NCBI GenBank assembly: GCA_002368805.1
Contig: DFFH01000130.1
Location: 894-64,893 of the forward strand
From: Mageeibacillus sp. UBA3781
Lineage (GTDB): Bacteria; Bacillota; Clostridia; Saccharofermentanales; Saccharofermentanaceae
Direction of reading: 5' to 3'
DNA: 64,000 nt
Shown here: piece after piece, positions 18,946 through 28,461 of the stretch
How positions within the stretch are numbered: the first letter of the stretch is position 1
How the letters are laid out: the number at the start of each line of letters is the position of its first letter
Notes under the pieces: generated by a model
Databases searched by the model: none
What the model saw: the letters and a program-made list of their open reading frames with translations, nothing else
What the model was told of the DNA's origin: nothing
Translations under genes and position numbers: made by a program

Positions 18946-19871
18946 GATTCCTCTTCCTCCTTTTCTTCTTCAGAAGGCTGATTTCTATCTTTTCCGGTGT
19001 CATATACCTTATATTCTTTCCAGAGACGTTCGAGCGCTTCGAAAGACTCCTCGATATGTGCTTTTCTATGCATACCGAGAGCAACGAGAAGTGCATTGAT
19101 CAGGGAGAGCGGCGCTGTAAGTGAATCTACGAAGGATGCCATATCCGAGCGGGCGAACAGAGCCACATCCGCATACTCAGTCATCGGCGTGTCCGCCTTA
19201 TCCGTGATCACGATAACAGATGCGCCACGGGAGCGGGCATACTGCATCGACTGGATCGTTCTGCTGGAATATCTCGGGAAACTGATACCGATCATGACAT
19301 CTCCGGGACCGATCGGAAGGATCTGCTCAAATACCTCATTGGCACTGTTGCTGTGAATATGACGCACATCATCAAAGAGCGGCGTCATATAAAAATGCAT
19401 AAAGGAAGAAAGAGGCGAAGAACTTCTAAGACCCATAATATAGATCTTTTTCGCAGCAAGGATCGTAGAGACCGCTTTGCTGAACGCCTCCTCATCCATA
19501 TTCTCATATGTATATTTCAGGCTGTCGATATCCGCCTGAAGGATCGACTTGACGATGGAAGCATCATCCGAGAAACGGCTGGCTGCATTGAGGCGCTGCA
19601 CCGATGTAAGCTTGACCTTCAGCTCTTCCTGAAGTGCTTTTTGAAAATGCGGATACCCTTCATATCCGAGTTCCATAGAAAAACGGACAACAGTGGATTC
19701 ACTGACTCCGGTCGTTTCTCCGAGCTTGGCCGCGGTCATATATGCCGCAGTTTCATAATTGGCAAGGATATATTTCGCAATAGCTTTCTGCCCCTTGCTC
19801 ATCGAGTCCATCGATTCGGTGATCCGTTCGACGACACTTGATAATGACTCGTTTCTTTTATCCTCCGTCAT
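18942..19871 (-). CDS. MurR/RpiR family transcriptional regulator
   Basis: Regulator with an N-terminal HTH_6 domain (about 1-85: GQKAIAKYILANYETAAYMTAAKLGETTGVSESTVVRF split here as two motifs, SKGQKAIAKY and TGVSESTVVRFS) and a C-terminal SIS sugar-phosphate-binding domain (about 125-260: KKIYIMGLRSSSPLS, MIGISFPRYSSRT, VIVITDKADTP). Family members sense phosphosugars and control sugar or amino-sugar genes. It lies 3 bp after scpB and overlaps the HutP homologue by 4 bp. The target is not evident; no sugar genes adjoin it. Confidence 0.88.
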   Translation of the reverse strand: MTEDKRNESLSSVVERITESMDSMSKGQKAIAKYILANYETAAYMTAAKLGETTGVSESTVVRFSMELGYEGYPHFQKALQEELKVKLTSVQRLNAASRFSDDASIVKSILQADIDSLKYTYENMDEEAFSKAVSTILAAKKIYIMGLRSSSPLSSFMHFYMTPLFDDVRHIHSNSANEVFEQILPIGPGDVMIGISFPRYSSRTIQSMQYARSRGASVIVITDKADTPMTEYADVALFARSDMASFVDSLTAPLSLINALLVALGMHRKAHIEESFEALERLWKEYKVYDTGKDRNQPSEEEKEEEES

Positions 19872-19874
19872 GAA

Positions 19875-20531
19875 TCAATCCTCCCCTTTTTGACCGTCCA
19901 TCCAGCTCTCGATCGAGATCTGCCGGTCATCTTTATTTCCTGCCGCTTCTTCGAGAGAATCCTGAAGATCGCGGATCGTCTTATACATCATAAGTTCCAT
20001 TGCAGGCATCTCAGATACTGACGAGATACCAAACTCAAGAAGGAACTGCTGTGTCGTACGGAACAATGCCGGTCTGCCCGGTGCTTCCAGTGTGCCGCAT
20101 TCTTCGACCAGACCACGCTCGATCAGGCGGGAAACGATAGAGTCGGAGCTGACACCTCTGACCGCTTCGATCTGTGCTCTGGTCACTGGCTGGTTATATG
20201 CGATAACGGCCAGTGTCTCATAGGTCGCTTGCGACATCGGAGGACGGGTCCTCGGAGCAAACAGGCGTTCCAGGACCGGTTTCATCGACGGCTTCGTGCA
20301 CATGACATATGCGTCGTCCGCTTTACGGATAAGAAGTCCGCCCCACGGGTTGGTCTCATAGTCCTTTATCATGCGCTCAAGCGTCTCTTCGACCGCTTCC
20401 TTCGGCATCTGTGTGATCTCGCAGAGCCGGTCCACGGAGATCGGATCACCATGCGCAAAAAGCACTGCCTCCAGTGCGGCAGGCAGTTCCTGTACGGTGA
20501 TCTTGTTTTCATGCTCGTACGATTCAGTCAT
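19875..20531 (-). CDS. scpB: segregation and condensation protein B
   Basis: Partner of ScpA and SMC in the bacterial condensin complex that compacts and segregates the chromosome. The 218-residue protein has two winged-helix domains: LEAVLFAHGDPISVDRL near the start and the conserved ETLAVIAYNQPVTRAQIE, RGVSSDSIVSRLIERGLVEE, PGRPALFRTTQQFLLEFG. The start ATG at 20531 overlaps the scpA stop by 8 bp; a longer frame inside scpA is rejected. Confidence 0.94.
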   Translation of the reverse strand: MTESYEHENKITVQELPAALEAVLFAHGDPISVDRLCEITQMPKEAVEETLERMIKDYETNPWGGLLIRKADDAYVMCTKPSMKPVLERLFAPRTRPPMSQATYETLAVIAYNQPVTRAQIEAVRGVSSDSIVSRLIERGLVEECGTLEAPGRPALFRTTQQFLLEFGISSVSEMPAMELMMYKTIRDLQDSLEEAAGNKDDRQISIESWMDGQKGED

Positions 20532-21342
20532 ACGCGGCAAGCTCCTTTGACTCCTGGCTTCTGTCCAGACCGAATCTCTCTTCGTCCAGCTCATTCTTCT
20601 TGGTCTCGATCTGAATTACATCGAAAGGCTTCTCCTGCTCGGCGACGATCTGATCACCGCGGAGGAGCTCAAGAACAGCCAGAAAACCGACGATACGGTC
20701 CATCTTCTCGACTTTATGTGCAGGGAAAAGCTCATGGAAAAAGACTTTACCTTTTCCCTTGATGTTATCCCACACAAATCTTATTTTATCACGAATGGAA
20801 AACTTATCTCTCTTTAAGATATGCGTAATACGGGATGCGATATCTGCAAAGCGGATCTTATTGCGCTTACAGACATCCTCGATCCCCTTCTTTAATTCTT
20901 CTTCATCGACCGGTGCAGGAATGCTCTTCACTTCGATGCCAAGAGAAGCCGGTGTCTGCGGGACACGGTACATGCAGTTCGAATAATCACGGTACCGATC
21001 CTTAAGATCCGATGCCAGCATCTTACAGCGGCGATATTCAAGGAGTTTTACCACGAGTTCTTCTCTCGGATCAGGCTCAGCTGCACCATCGGTGACATTT
21101 CTATCCGGAAGAAGCATCCTGGACTTGATATGTACGAGAGTTGCCGCCATGAGCAGAAACTCTGAGGCGACTTCCATATCCAGGGAATTCATCTTGTCGA
21201 GGTATTCCATATACTGATCGGTAACCTCGGCGATCGGGATATCGTAGATATCAATGTCGTTTTTTTCGATCAAATGAAACAGAAGGTCCAGAGGACCTTC
21301 AAACTTACGAAGTCTGACTTGTGGATTCTCCATAGCTGCCAC
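20524..21342 (-). CDS. scpA: segregation and condensation protein A
   Basis: Kleisin subunit that bridges SMC heads. The 272-residue protein begins with the family signature KFEGPLDLLFHLIEKNDIDIYDIP, then VTDQYMEYLD, ASEFLLMAATLVHIKSRMLLP, and ends with the winged-helix part FLAVLELLRGDQIVAEQ. The start is GTG at 21342 (GAGG 9 bp upstream); ATG three codons later is an alternative. It lies 25 bp after trpS. Confidence 0.94.
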   Translation of the reverse strand: MAAMENPQVRLRKFEGPLDLLFHLIEKNDIDIYDIPIAEVTDQYMEYLDKMNSLDMEVASEFLLMAATLVHIKSRMLLPDRNVTDGAAEPDPREELVVKLLEYRRCKMLASDLKDRYRDYSNCMYRVPQTPASLGIEVKSIPAPVDEEELKKGIEDVCKRNKIRFADIASRITHILKRDKFSIRDKIRFVWDNIKGKGKVFFHELFPAHKVEKMDRIVGFLAVLELLRGDQIVAEQEKPFDVIQIETKKNELDEERFGLDRSQESKELAAYD

Positions 21343-21367
21343 GATTTCCTACCTCGTTCTGTTTCAA

Positions 21368-22372
21368 TTATTCGATCGTATCAAAACCGATCTTAACTGC
21401 TTTTCTTACTTCACGGATCGTCTCTTCCGCCTTTTTAGAAGCCTTTTCTCTTCCTTTTTTCAGGATCTCAAGGAGCTTCGGCTCATCCTGCAGAAGAGCA
21501 GTTCTCTTCTCATAGATCGGAGTATGGAACTCGGCGATCTTTTCCTGAAGCATCTTCTTGCAGGCAACGCATCCGATGCATCCGCCCTTACACTGCTCCG
21601 TGATCTCCGGGACTTTCTCCTCATTGAATACTTTCTGGAAAGCATAGACGGTGCAGACATCCGGATGACCCGGGTCATCTTTTCTGATACGGGCCGGATC
21701 CGTGATCATGCTCATGACCTTCTTCTTTACTTCTTCCGGAGTATCTGCAAGAGCGATAGTATTTCCGTAGCTCTTACTCATCTTACGGCCATCGGTACCC
21801 GGAAGTACTTTTGCCTTTGTGAAAAGAGGCTGAGGTTCCGGAAGAACTTCCGTCTTATACAGGAAGTTAAAACGGCGGGCGAGCTCTCGTGTGATCTCAA
21901 GATGCGCGGACTGGTCTTCACCTACCGGTACGTAATTTGCACGGTACATCAGAATATCCGCCGCCATCAGGGCCGGATAGCCAAGGAAACCATAGGTCAT
22001 GATGTCCTTTTCCGAAGACATATTAGCGATCATATCCTTATATGTCGGACATCTTTCGAGCCAGGACAGAGGGGTATTCATGCCAAGCAGAAGGAAAAGC
22101 TCCGCATGCTGCTTGATATCGGACTGCAGGAAGATCGTCGCCTTATCCGGATCCACTCCGCTTGCCAGGATATCAGCAAGAAGACCCAGCGTATTCTTAC
22201 GAAGCACATCCGTCTCCGCGTAACCGGTCGTCAGCGCGTGCCAGTCAGCGATAAAGAAATAGCACTCATACTGATCCTGAAGACGGACCCAGTTCTCGAT
22301 AGCGCCGAAATAGTTGCCCAGATGGATATTTCCCGTAGGACGTGTTCCTGAAAGTACGATTTTGTTTTCCAT
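21368..22372 (-). CDS. trpS: tryptophanyl-tRNA synthetase
   Basis: Class I synthetase charging tRNA-Trp. The 334-residue protein has the HIGH-type motif GTRPTGNIHLGNYFG and KMSKS in DGRKMSKSYGN (about 196). Between the motif and the C-terminus it carries a CKGGCIGCVACKK cysteine cluster (about 268-280), seen in some clostridial and thermophile TrpRS as an iron-sulfur or metal site. It starts 10 bp after the M50 protease gene. No tryptophan leader is visible, in line with its place inside an operon. Confidence 0.95.
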   Translation of the reverse strand: MENKIVLSGTRPTGNIHLGNYFGAIENWVRLQDQYECYFFIADWHALTTGYAETDVLRKNTLGLLADILASGVDPDKATIFLQSDIKQHAELFLLLGMNTPLSWLERCPTYKDMIANMSSEKDIMTYGFLGYPALMAADILMYRANYVPVGEDQSAHLEITRELARRFNFLYKTEVLPEPQPLFTKAKVLPGTDGRKMSKSYGNTIALADTPEEVKKKVMSMITDPARIRKDDPGHPDVCTVYAFQKVFNEEKVPEITEQCKGGCIGCVACKKMLQEKIAEFHTPIYEKRTALLQDEPKLLEILKKGREKASKKAEETIREVRKAVKIGFDTIE

Positions 22373-22382
22373 GTTTACCTCT

Positions 22383-23123
22383 TTATATGATTAATGTTTT
22401 TCCAACTAAATTCCAAAGGAGTTCTCCGCAGAGCTTATCGATCGGCCATCGGAACGGGAACGCGATCCAGTAAACGATCTTCTGGAGTATGCTGACGTCC
22501 GTGAAGCGGTCCATCATGATCAATGCGAAGAAAATATAGTAGCTATACTGAGTGATAGATTCAAAAGTCTGTTTCCACTTGTACGGGATATAGGTCGAAA
22601 GGAACCGGTATCCATCCAGAGGCGGAATAGGAATCAGATTGAACGCCATGAAAAGGAATCCGTACTCTCTTAAATAATAGATGAACTCAAGGAGTATCGT
22701 TTCAGCAAGTGCCGCGCCTTTGCTCTCGGTCGGGTTCTTCACAAAAAAAGCGAGGACGAAGACCATGAGAAAAGAAGCAATGATCGCAGTTACATAATTC
22801 GCGAAAACACCTGCCAGGCTGATAAGCCGTTCACATGTGGATCTTTTAAATCTCTTCAGGTTGTTAGGATTATATTGGACAGGCTTCGCCCAGCCGAACC
22901 CGGCCAAAAGCAGCATAATGGTTCCAAGAGGATCAAAATGCGCCAGCGGGTTCAGTGTGATGCGGCCCTGTCTTCTCGGCGTGTCATCTCCCATCTTTTC
23001 CGCGACCCATGCATGCATGAACTCGTGGATGGAGAAGGTAAACGAAAGCACCATGATCATCAATGTCAGCTCGATGATCTTTTCTGACATGGGTGCGTCC
23101 GATTGTAGAATTCTAAATAACAT
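22383..23123 (-). CDS. site-2 protease family (M50) membrane protein
   Basis: A 246-residue polytopic membrane metalloprotease of the compact M50 group (often seen beside scpAB and trpS). Zinc motif HEFMHAW (H33, E34, H37), followed by RRQGRITLNPLAHFDPLGT, GWAKPVQYNP and the second motif FNLIPIPPLDGYRF. No PDZ domain, unlike the RseP in this window. The substrate is unknown. It lies 22 bp after ileS. Confidence 0.9.
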   Translation of the reverse strand: MLFRILQSDAPMSEKIIELTLMIMVLSFTFSIHEFMHAWVAEKMGDDTPRRQGRITLNPLAHFDPLGTIMLLLAGFGWAKPVQYNPNNLKRFKRSTCERLISLAGVFANYVTAIIASFLMVFVLAFFVKNPTESKGAALAETILLEFIYYLREYGFLFMAFNLIPIPPLDGYRFLSTYIPYKWKQTFESITQYSYYIFFALIMMDRFTDVSILQKIVYWIAFPFRWPIDKLCGELLWNLVGKTLII

Positions 23124-23145
23124 ACCTTTTTCCTAACTAACAGTA

Positions 23146-26100
23146 TTAGACCTTAGTAAGAGAGAGTGTGACCTTCTCTCCGTTGATATCCCATTCCTTG
23201 GAAGAATCATCGGAACCCTCCGAGATCTCCGTAGCCAGGACATCTTTGGCGATCTGATCGCCATACTTGGCAAATACATTCTTCAGTTTTTCATCACAGG
23301 AATACTTCACTGTGATACGATCTGTAACCTCAAATCCGGAGCTCTTTCTCTGATTCTGGATCTTGGAAACGATCTCACGTACAAAGCCTTCCTCGATCAG
23401 GCCATCATCAAGCTTAGTATCCAGAGATACGGTAAAGCCCTTATCCGCCTGAGTGGAAAGGCCTTCCGGCTGAACATTCTCCACCAGGAGATCTTCGGTC
23501 AGAAGTTCGAAGGACTCGCCTTCGACATCGATCGTGATCTTTCCGTCCGCCTCAAGAGCCGCCATGGTCTCCTTACCCGGGAGAGCCGCGATGACTTCCT
23601 TAGCGGCATTCAGCTTCGCACCGAGCTTTCTGCCGAGTGTTCTCAGCTGCGGCTTGAACTTATAATCCAGAAGAGTCGAAGCATCCTTAAGGAATACAAC
23701 TTCGTGCACATTCAGTTCTTCTTTGATGATCGACTGATACTCTTCAGCAAGCTCATCTTCGCATACAGCATAGAGCTTGCTGAGCGGCTGACGGATCTTG
23801 AGATTCGCCTGCTGACGGCAGGAAAGAGCAAGAGTTACGATCTGCTGGACATCGTCCATGTTACGCTCAAGATCCTCATTGATCCATGTCTCATTGGCTA
23901 CCGGATAATCACACATATGGATCGAAAGCGGAGCATTCGCATCGACAGAACGTACGAGGTTCTGGTAGATCGACTCTGTCATGAACGGGATAAACGGAGC
24001 GGCCAGACGTGTGAACTGCTCAAGTGCAGTATAAAGAGTCATAAACGCATTGATCTTATCCTGTGTCATGTCTCCGCCCCAGTATCTCTCACGGCCACGG
24101 CGTACATACCAGTTGGAAAGGTCATCGACAAATGTCTCCATCAGACGGGATGCACCGGTGATATCGTAGCCCTGCATCTTGCTGTCAACGATCTTCTCAA
24201 GAGATGCCAGTCTCGACAGGATCCACTTATCCATAACAGAGAGCTTATCGTACTCGAGAGAATACTTGGTCGGATCGAACTGGTCGATCTCGGCATAAAG
24301 GATATAGAACGAATAAGTATTCCAGAGTGTACCCATGAACTTTCCGAGGATCTTATCCACGTTGCTATGGTCGAAACGGGACGGCAGCCACGGTGCATTG
24401 GCACTGTAGAAATACCATCTTGCAGCATCGGCACCCTGACGGTTCAGGATATCCCACGGGTCAACAACGTTGCCCTTATGCTTACTCATCTTGATGCCGT
24501 CCTTATCCTGGACAAGACCCATAACGATTACGTTCTCAAACGGAGATCTGCCGAACAGCTGTGTGCTGATCGCCAGGAGCGAATAGAACCAGCCACGTGT
24601 CTGGTCAAGTGCCTCGGAGATAAACTGGCACGGAAAGTGGGCTTCGAAGAATTCCTTATTCTCGAAAGGATAGTGGAACTGTGCAAACGGCATCGCACCA
24701 CTGTCGAACCAGCAGTCGATTACCTCGGATACACGTGTCATCGGCTTGCCGCACTTCTCGCAGGTTACATGTACCTGATCGACATACGGCTTATGCAGCT
24801 CGATCTCGTCCGGGCAATCAGTAGATTTTGCCTTCAGTTCTTCGATAGAACCGATACACTCACGATGTCCGCATTCACACTCCCATACAGGAAGCGGTGT
24901 GCCCCAGTAACGCTCACGGGAGATACCCCAGTCAACTACGTTCTCAAGAAAGTTACCCATACGGCCGTCACGGATCGTCTCCGGATACCAGTTCGCCATA
25001 CGGTTGCTCTTTACGAGGGCATCCTTGACCTTGGTCATTGCGATAAACCAGGAAGATCTTGCGTAGTAGATCAAAGGAGTGTCACATCTCCAGCAGAACG
25101 GATAATCATGCTCGTAAGGCATCTTCTTAAGAAGCTTGCCTTCCATGTTCAGCTTTTTGATGATGAGCGGGTCCGCATCCTTTACGAAAAGGCCTGAGAA
25201 CTCTTCGCATGCCTCCGGAAGAGTACCGTCTTCTTTAACAAGCTGTACGAACGGCAGGTCATTATCACGGCCTACTCTTGCATCGTCTTCACCGAATGCC
25301 GGAGCGATATGTACGATACCTGTACCGTCACTCATGGTTACATAACTGTCAGCGCAAACCTTAAAGGCTTCCTTTTTGCTCTTTTTAACTTCTTCTTCGG
25401 AATACGGGAAGAGAGATTCATATTTCTTTCCGACAAGCTCGGTTCCCTGATATCTCTCGAGGATCTCATATTCATCGAAGAGCTGCGGAACGAGGCATCC
25501 GGCCATGTAGTACATGACCTTCTTCTCTGTTCCATCCAGATCCTTGGAAACAGCGATCTTTACATACTCATCCGTCGGGCTTACGCAGAGAGCGACGTTC
25601 GACGGAAGTGTCCACGGTGTGGTGGTCCATGCTGCAAAATAGGTATCCTCTTCACCGACGACCTTAAAGCGTACGAATACGGAGTTTTCTTTAACCGCCT
25701 TATATCCCTGAGCTACCTCATGGCTGGAGAGTGCAGTTCCGCATCGCGGACAATAAGGAACGATCTTATGGCCCTTATAGAGCATTCCCTTGTCCCACAG
25801 GGTCTTCAGTGCCCACCACTCAGACTCGATATATGTGTTATCGTATGTGACATACGGGTGCTCCATGTCTGCCCAGAAACCTACACGGTCAGACATCTGC
25901 TCCCACTCTTCCTTATACTTCCATACGGATTCCTTACACTTTTTGATGAAAGGCTCCACACCGTACTCTTCGATCTGCGGTTTGCCGTTGATGCCGAGCA
26001 TCTTCTCGACTTCCAGCTCGACCGGAAGGCCGTGAGTATCCCAGCCCGCCTTAAACTGTACGTGCTCACCTTTCATGGAATGATATCTCGGAACAACGTC

Positions 26101-26298
26101 CTTAATGACACGGGTCTTAATATGTCCGATGTGCGGCTTGCCGTTTGCTGTCGGCGGGCCGTCATACAGCGTAAAATTAGGAGTTCCGTCCTTTTCCGGG
26201 CGGATAGACTTCTTCTGGATGTCATTTGCTTTCCAGAAAGCCAGTACTTCCTTCTCGCGATCGATAAACTTCATATCCGGCGATACTTTTTTATACAT
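23146..26298 (-). CDS. ileS: isoleucyl-tRNA synthetase (long, type-2-like)
   Basis: Class I synthetase for tRNA-Ile. The 1050-residue protein has LYDGPPTANGKPHIGH (about 44-59), the editing domain (AWTTTPWTLPSNVALCV, GTGIVHIAPAFGEDDARVG), and KMSK in GIKMSKHKGNVVDPWDI (about 600). Its length and the HKGNVVDPWD context resemble the eukaryote-like IleS2 group rather than the about 920-residue B. subtilis form; the C-terminus lacks the usual zinc-finger cysteines. The start at 26298 has GAGG 8 bp upstream. Only a short leader is predicted, with no T-box. First gene of the operon. Confidence 0.95.
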   Translation of the reverse strand: MYKKVSPDMKFIDREKEVLAFWKANDIQKKSIRPEKDGTPNFTLYDGPPTANGKPHIGHIKTRVIKDVVPRYHSMKGEHVQFKAGWDTHGLPVELEVEKMLGINGKPQIEEYGVEPFIKKCKESVWKYKEEWEQMSDRVGFWADMEHPYVTYDNTYIESEWWALKTLWDKGMLYKGHKIVPYCPRCGTALSSHEVAQGYKAVKENSVFVRFKVVGEEDTYFAAWTTTPWTLPSNVALCVSPTDEYVKIAVSKDLDGTEKKVMYYMAGCLVPQLFDEYEILERYQGTELVGKKYESLFPYSEEEVKKSKKEAFKVCADSYVTMSDGTGIVHIAPAFGEDDARVGRDNDLPFVQLVKEDGTLPEACEEFSGLFVKDADPLIIKKLNMEGKLLKKMPYEHDYPFCWRCDTPLIYYARSSWFIAMTKVKDALVKSNRMANWYPETIRDGRMGNFLENVVDWGISRERYWGTPLPVWECECGHRECIGSIEELKAKSTDCPDEIELHKPYVDQVHVTCEKCGKPMTRVSEVIDCWFDSGAMPFAQFHYPFENKEFFEAHFPCQFISEALDQTRGWFYSLLAISTQLFGRSPFENVIVMGLVQDKDGIKMSKHKGNVVDPWDILNRQGADAARWYFYSANAPWLPSRFDHSNVDKILGKFMGTLWNTYSFYILYAEIDQFDPTKYSLEYDKLSVMDKWILSRLASLEKIVDSKMQGYDITGASRLMETFVDDLSNWYVRRGRERYWGGDMTQDKINAFMTLYTALEQFTRLAAPFIPFMTESIYQNLVRSVDANAPLSIHMCDYPVANETWINEDLERNMDDVQQIVTLALSCRQQANLKIRQPLSKLYAVCEDELAEEYQSIIKEELNVHEVVFLKDASTLLDYKFKPQLRTLGRKLGAKLNAAKEVIAALPGKETMAALEADGKITIDVEGESFELLTEDLLVENVQPEGLSTQADKGFTVSLDTKLDDGLIEEGFVREIVSKIQNQRKSSGFEVTDRITVKYSCDEKLKNVFAKYGDQIAKDVLATEISEGSDDSSKEWDINGEKVTLSLTKV

Positions 26299-26331
26299 AG
26301 TAAAACCTCTTCTTTTCCAAAAGCTCCCGTC

Positions 26332-26340
26332 ATTATAACA
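26332..26340 (-). promoter_or_regulatory. extended -10 promoter of the ileS operon
   Basis: TGT-TATAAT on the minus strand (TATAAT at 26332-26337) is an extended -10 element; no good -35 is seen. Transcription would begin about 27 bp before the ileS start, leaving no room for a T-box riboswitch. The remaining bases to 26403 are A/T-rich with no other feature. Confidence 0.55.
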
Positions 26341-26403
26341 TACCAAGCCATTTGTGAGTATATTTTTTATATTATAAGGAGAAATTCGTCAAAAATGACA
26401 AAG

Positions 26404-26440
26404 AAACGTTCCCGCCGCCTGCCCGGTGACGGGAACGTTT
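26404..26440 (-). terminator. probable terminator after the GH120 gene
   Basis: AAACGTTCCCG and CGGGAACGTTT form an 11-bp perfect stem (26430-26440 with 26404-26414) around a 15-base loop, 27 bp after the GH120 stop. The following bases are CTTTGTCATTTTT, so the T-run is imperfect, but position and stem strength fit a terminator. Confidence 0.65.
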
Positions 26441-26466
26441 GAAGATTTTAAGCCAGAATGATCCGG

Positions 26467-28461
26467 TTACAGAGTGTATTCTTCTTTTGCCTCGGCAAAA
26501 GGACCCGCAATCGTCATTACCCCGCGGTCTGCTCCGAAATAGTCGTAGTTAAATACGATATCGGAACCGTCGGTATTCTCGAATCTCTGATCCGGCTGGA
26601 ATGCTTTTCCGAGGATATCGGTGTTGATGATACCCACCGGGAAATCCTTGACCTTACTGAAGATATTAGTGAGAAGAACATATTTGCCGTTCTTTTCGAC
26701 CACTTCACAAGTCGCCTTGAATCTCTTGACAACAAGGTTCTTCTGCTCTTTCTTCCAGGGCTTGGCGCCATTGAAATAGACATTGCTGTCGATCCATACC
26801 GGCAGATGCTGGAAGTGCTTCTCCATGATCTTGTGCTCATAAGCCATCGGCTCATTCAGATGGAAGGAATCGATCCACTCCTGATATGTCGGATACTCAT
26901 CAAAAATAAAAGTACCTGCTTCCTGCTTGTCAAAGAATCTCGGATCCTCATCCGCAGGGCATTCCTCGATCGGCCACTTCTGAATGAAAATGTTGTTGTA
27001 GATACGGTCATCTCCGTGAAGGATACTCATAAAGCCCATGACTTCCGTTCTATGATGGAAGTGATATGGCGTATATCTCGGCTGATTCTTACCGGATACG
27101 AATTCATCCGTTCCTTCACCGATCGCCTGGAAAGTACCGCAGATCAGGTTATTAACGACCGCCGCACCTTCGGTTGCGAGACGGAGGGATGCTTTACTCA
27201 GCATGACATTATTATCGATGAGCGTCGGACCATGACTAACTTCGACAAAGATATCCTGGCTCATGATCGTGCCGCGGATTCGCTTTGCAAATGCAGGGGT
27301 ATGATTGTCATGCAGGAGATTCTGTGAAAGGATCGTTCCCTGTGCCTGCCAGTCACACCAGATGCCCATCGTGCAGTGATGGATATGATTTCTTCTCATC
27401 ACGACATCGATCGCCGCGTGGAGCTTTATGCCGGCGATCTCCGCACCGCCTACTTCCATCATGTTATTGATGTTATGGATATGATTATCCTCGATGATCG
27501 AGAAAACGCAGCCCATACGTCCGACGATACCGGTCTGCTCGCAGTGATGGATATGGCAGCGGCGGACGATATGTGCACCGATATTTTCCTTTAACCAGCC
27601 ATGATACTGACCGCGGCATACTGCATCGCGTTCCATCTGCGTCGGACTCTTCACTCTGTACTTGGTGAAGTAATGATCATTTTCAGGATCGAGATACTTT
27701 CCGAGAGAGATACCGCAGCAGCGGCTGTGGGATACTTCACAGTCCTCGATGATCCATCCGCGGCTCCAGTGCGGTCCGATCATGCCGTCCTGGAAAGCTG
27801 CCGGCGGCGCCCATGTTGTGGCTGCCTTATTTACCGTAAAACCGGAAAGCGTGATATAACCGACCCCTGTCTTACTCGGGAAGAAGCAGTTTCTTCTGAC
27901 ATTGATCTCTACCTTCTGCTTATTCGGGTCTTTGCCCTGGAAATTGGCATAGAGCACTGTCTTTCCGTCTTTCTGCTCACAATACCACTTGAAGATCGAG
28001 TTTTCCGGCTCCCAGGAAGCGGGATCCTTCTCACCTTTCAGGCAGTCTTCGAGTGTATCTGTCTCATAAAGAGCAACATCATTGAGATAGACACAGCCTG
28101 TATGCGGATGACGGTGCCAGAAGTACCAGTCTCCGCCGATCCTTGTATCGTAGGGATTATATGAACCGAAGATACCGTTATCGATCTCGACTTTCCATGT
28201 CTTCCCCTTATATTTCTCCCAACCCTTCACGATCTCGGCGCCGGTAATAACAGCCTTAAGCGGTTCTACCGAACGATAAGTGATACGGGCATCCTCGGTT
28301 CCGGCATTGGCCGGATCGACATATTCTCTGTACACACCGGGCATAACGAGGACTTCGTCACCCGGCTTTGCGATCTTGGCCGCCGCGGTGATCGTCAGAA
28401 AAGGATGTTCTTTCGTTCCGCAGCCCTGGGATTTCGTGTTCTGATCAACATAATAGATCAT
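26467..28461 (-). CDS. GH120-like beta-xylosidase (right-handed parallel beta-helix)
   Basis: A 664-residue protein resembling glycoside hydrolase family 120, whose type member is XylC of Thermoanaerobacterium, a beta-xylosidase acting on short xylo-oligosaccharides. Matching stretches include GTKEHPFLTI, PGVYREYV, VYLNDVALYE, YANFQGKDPN, VEINVRRNCF, WAPPAAF, GAEIAGIKLHAAIDV, CDWQAQGT and FVEVSHGP. In GH120 the nucleophile is the Asp of the DWQAQGT motif (here Asp370) and the acid/base the Glu of VEVSHG (Glu407); both are kept. No signal peptide, so it acts inside the cell on imported oligomers. Its ATG overlaps the HD gene stop by 4 bp with GGAGG 7 bp upstream, so the two are translationally coupled. 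Confidence 0.85.
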   Translation of the reverse strand: MIYYVDQNTKSQGCGTKEHPFLTITAAAKIAKPGDEVLVMPGVYREYVDPANAGTEDARITYRSVEPLKAVITGAEIVKGWEKYKGKTWKVEIDNGIFGSYNPYDTRIGGDWYFWHRHPHTGCVYLNDVALYETDTLEDCLKGEKDPASWEPENSIFKWYCEQKDGKTVLYANFQGKDPNKQKVEINVRRNCFFPSKTGVGYITLSGFTVNKAATTWAPPAAFQDGMIGPHWSRGWIIEDCEVSHSRCCGISLGKYLDPENDHYFTKYRVKSPTQMERDAVCRGQYHGWLKENIGAHIVRRCHIHHCEQTGIVGRMGCVFSIIEDNHIHNINNMMEVGGAEIAGIKLHAAIDVVMRRNHIHHCTMGIWCDWQAQGTILSQNLLHDNHTPAFAKRIRGTIMSQDIFVEVSHGPTLIDNNVMLSKASLRLATEGAAVVNNLICGTFQAIGEGTDEFVSGKNQPRYTPYHFHHRTEVMGFMSILHGDDRIYNNIFIQKWPIEECPADEDPRFFDKQEAGTFIFDEYPTYQEWIDSFHLNEPMAYEHKIMEKHFQHLPVWIDSNVYFNGAKPWKKEQKNLVVKRFKATCEVVEKNGKYVLLTNIFSKVKDFPVGIINTDILGKAFQPDQRFENTDGSDIVFNYDYFGADRGVMTIAGPFAEAKEEYTL

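Noticed and set aside
23704..25197. 497-codon open frame on the plus strand inside ileS
   Set aside because: It is the antisense shadow of a clearly real gene; no ribosome-binding site or recognisable domain.
26299..26466. T-box riboswitch before ileS
   Set aside because: No T-box consensus or specifier stem is visible and the predicted leader is under 30 nt.
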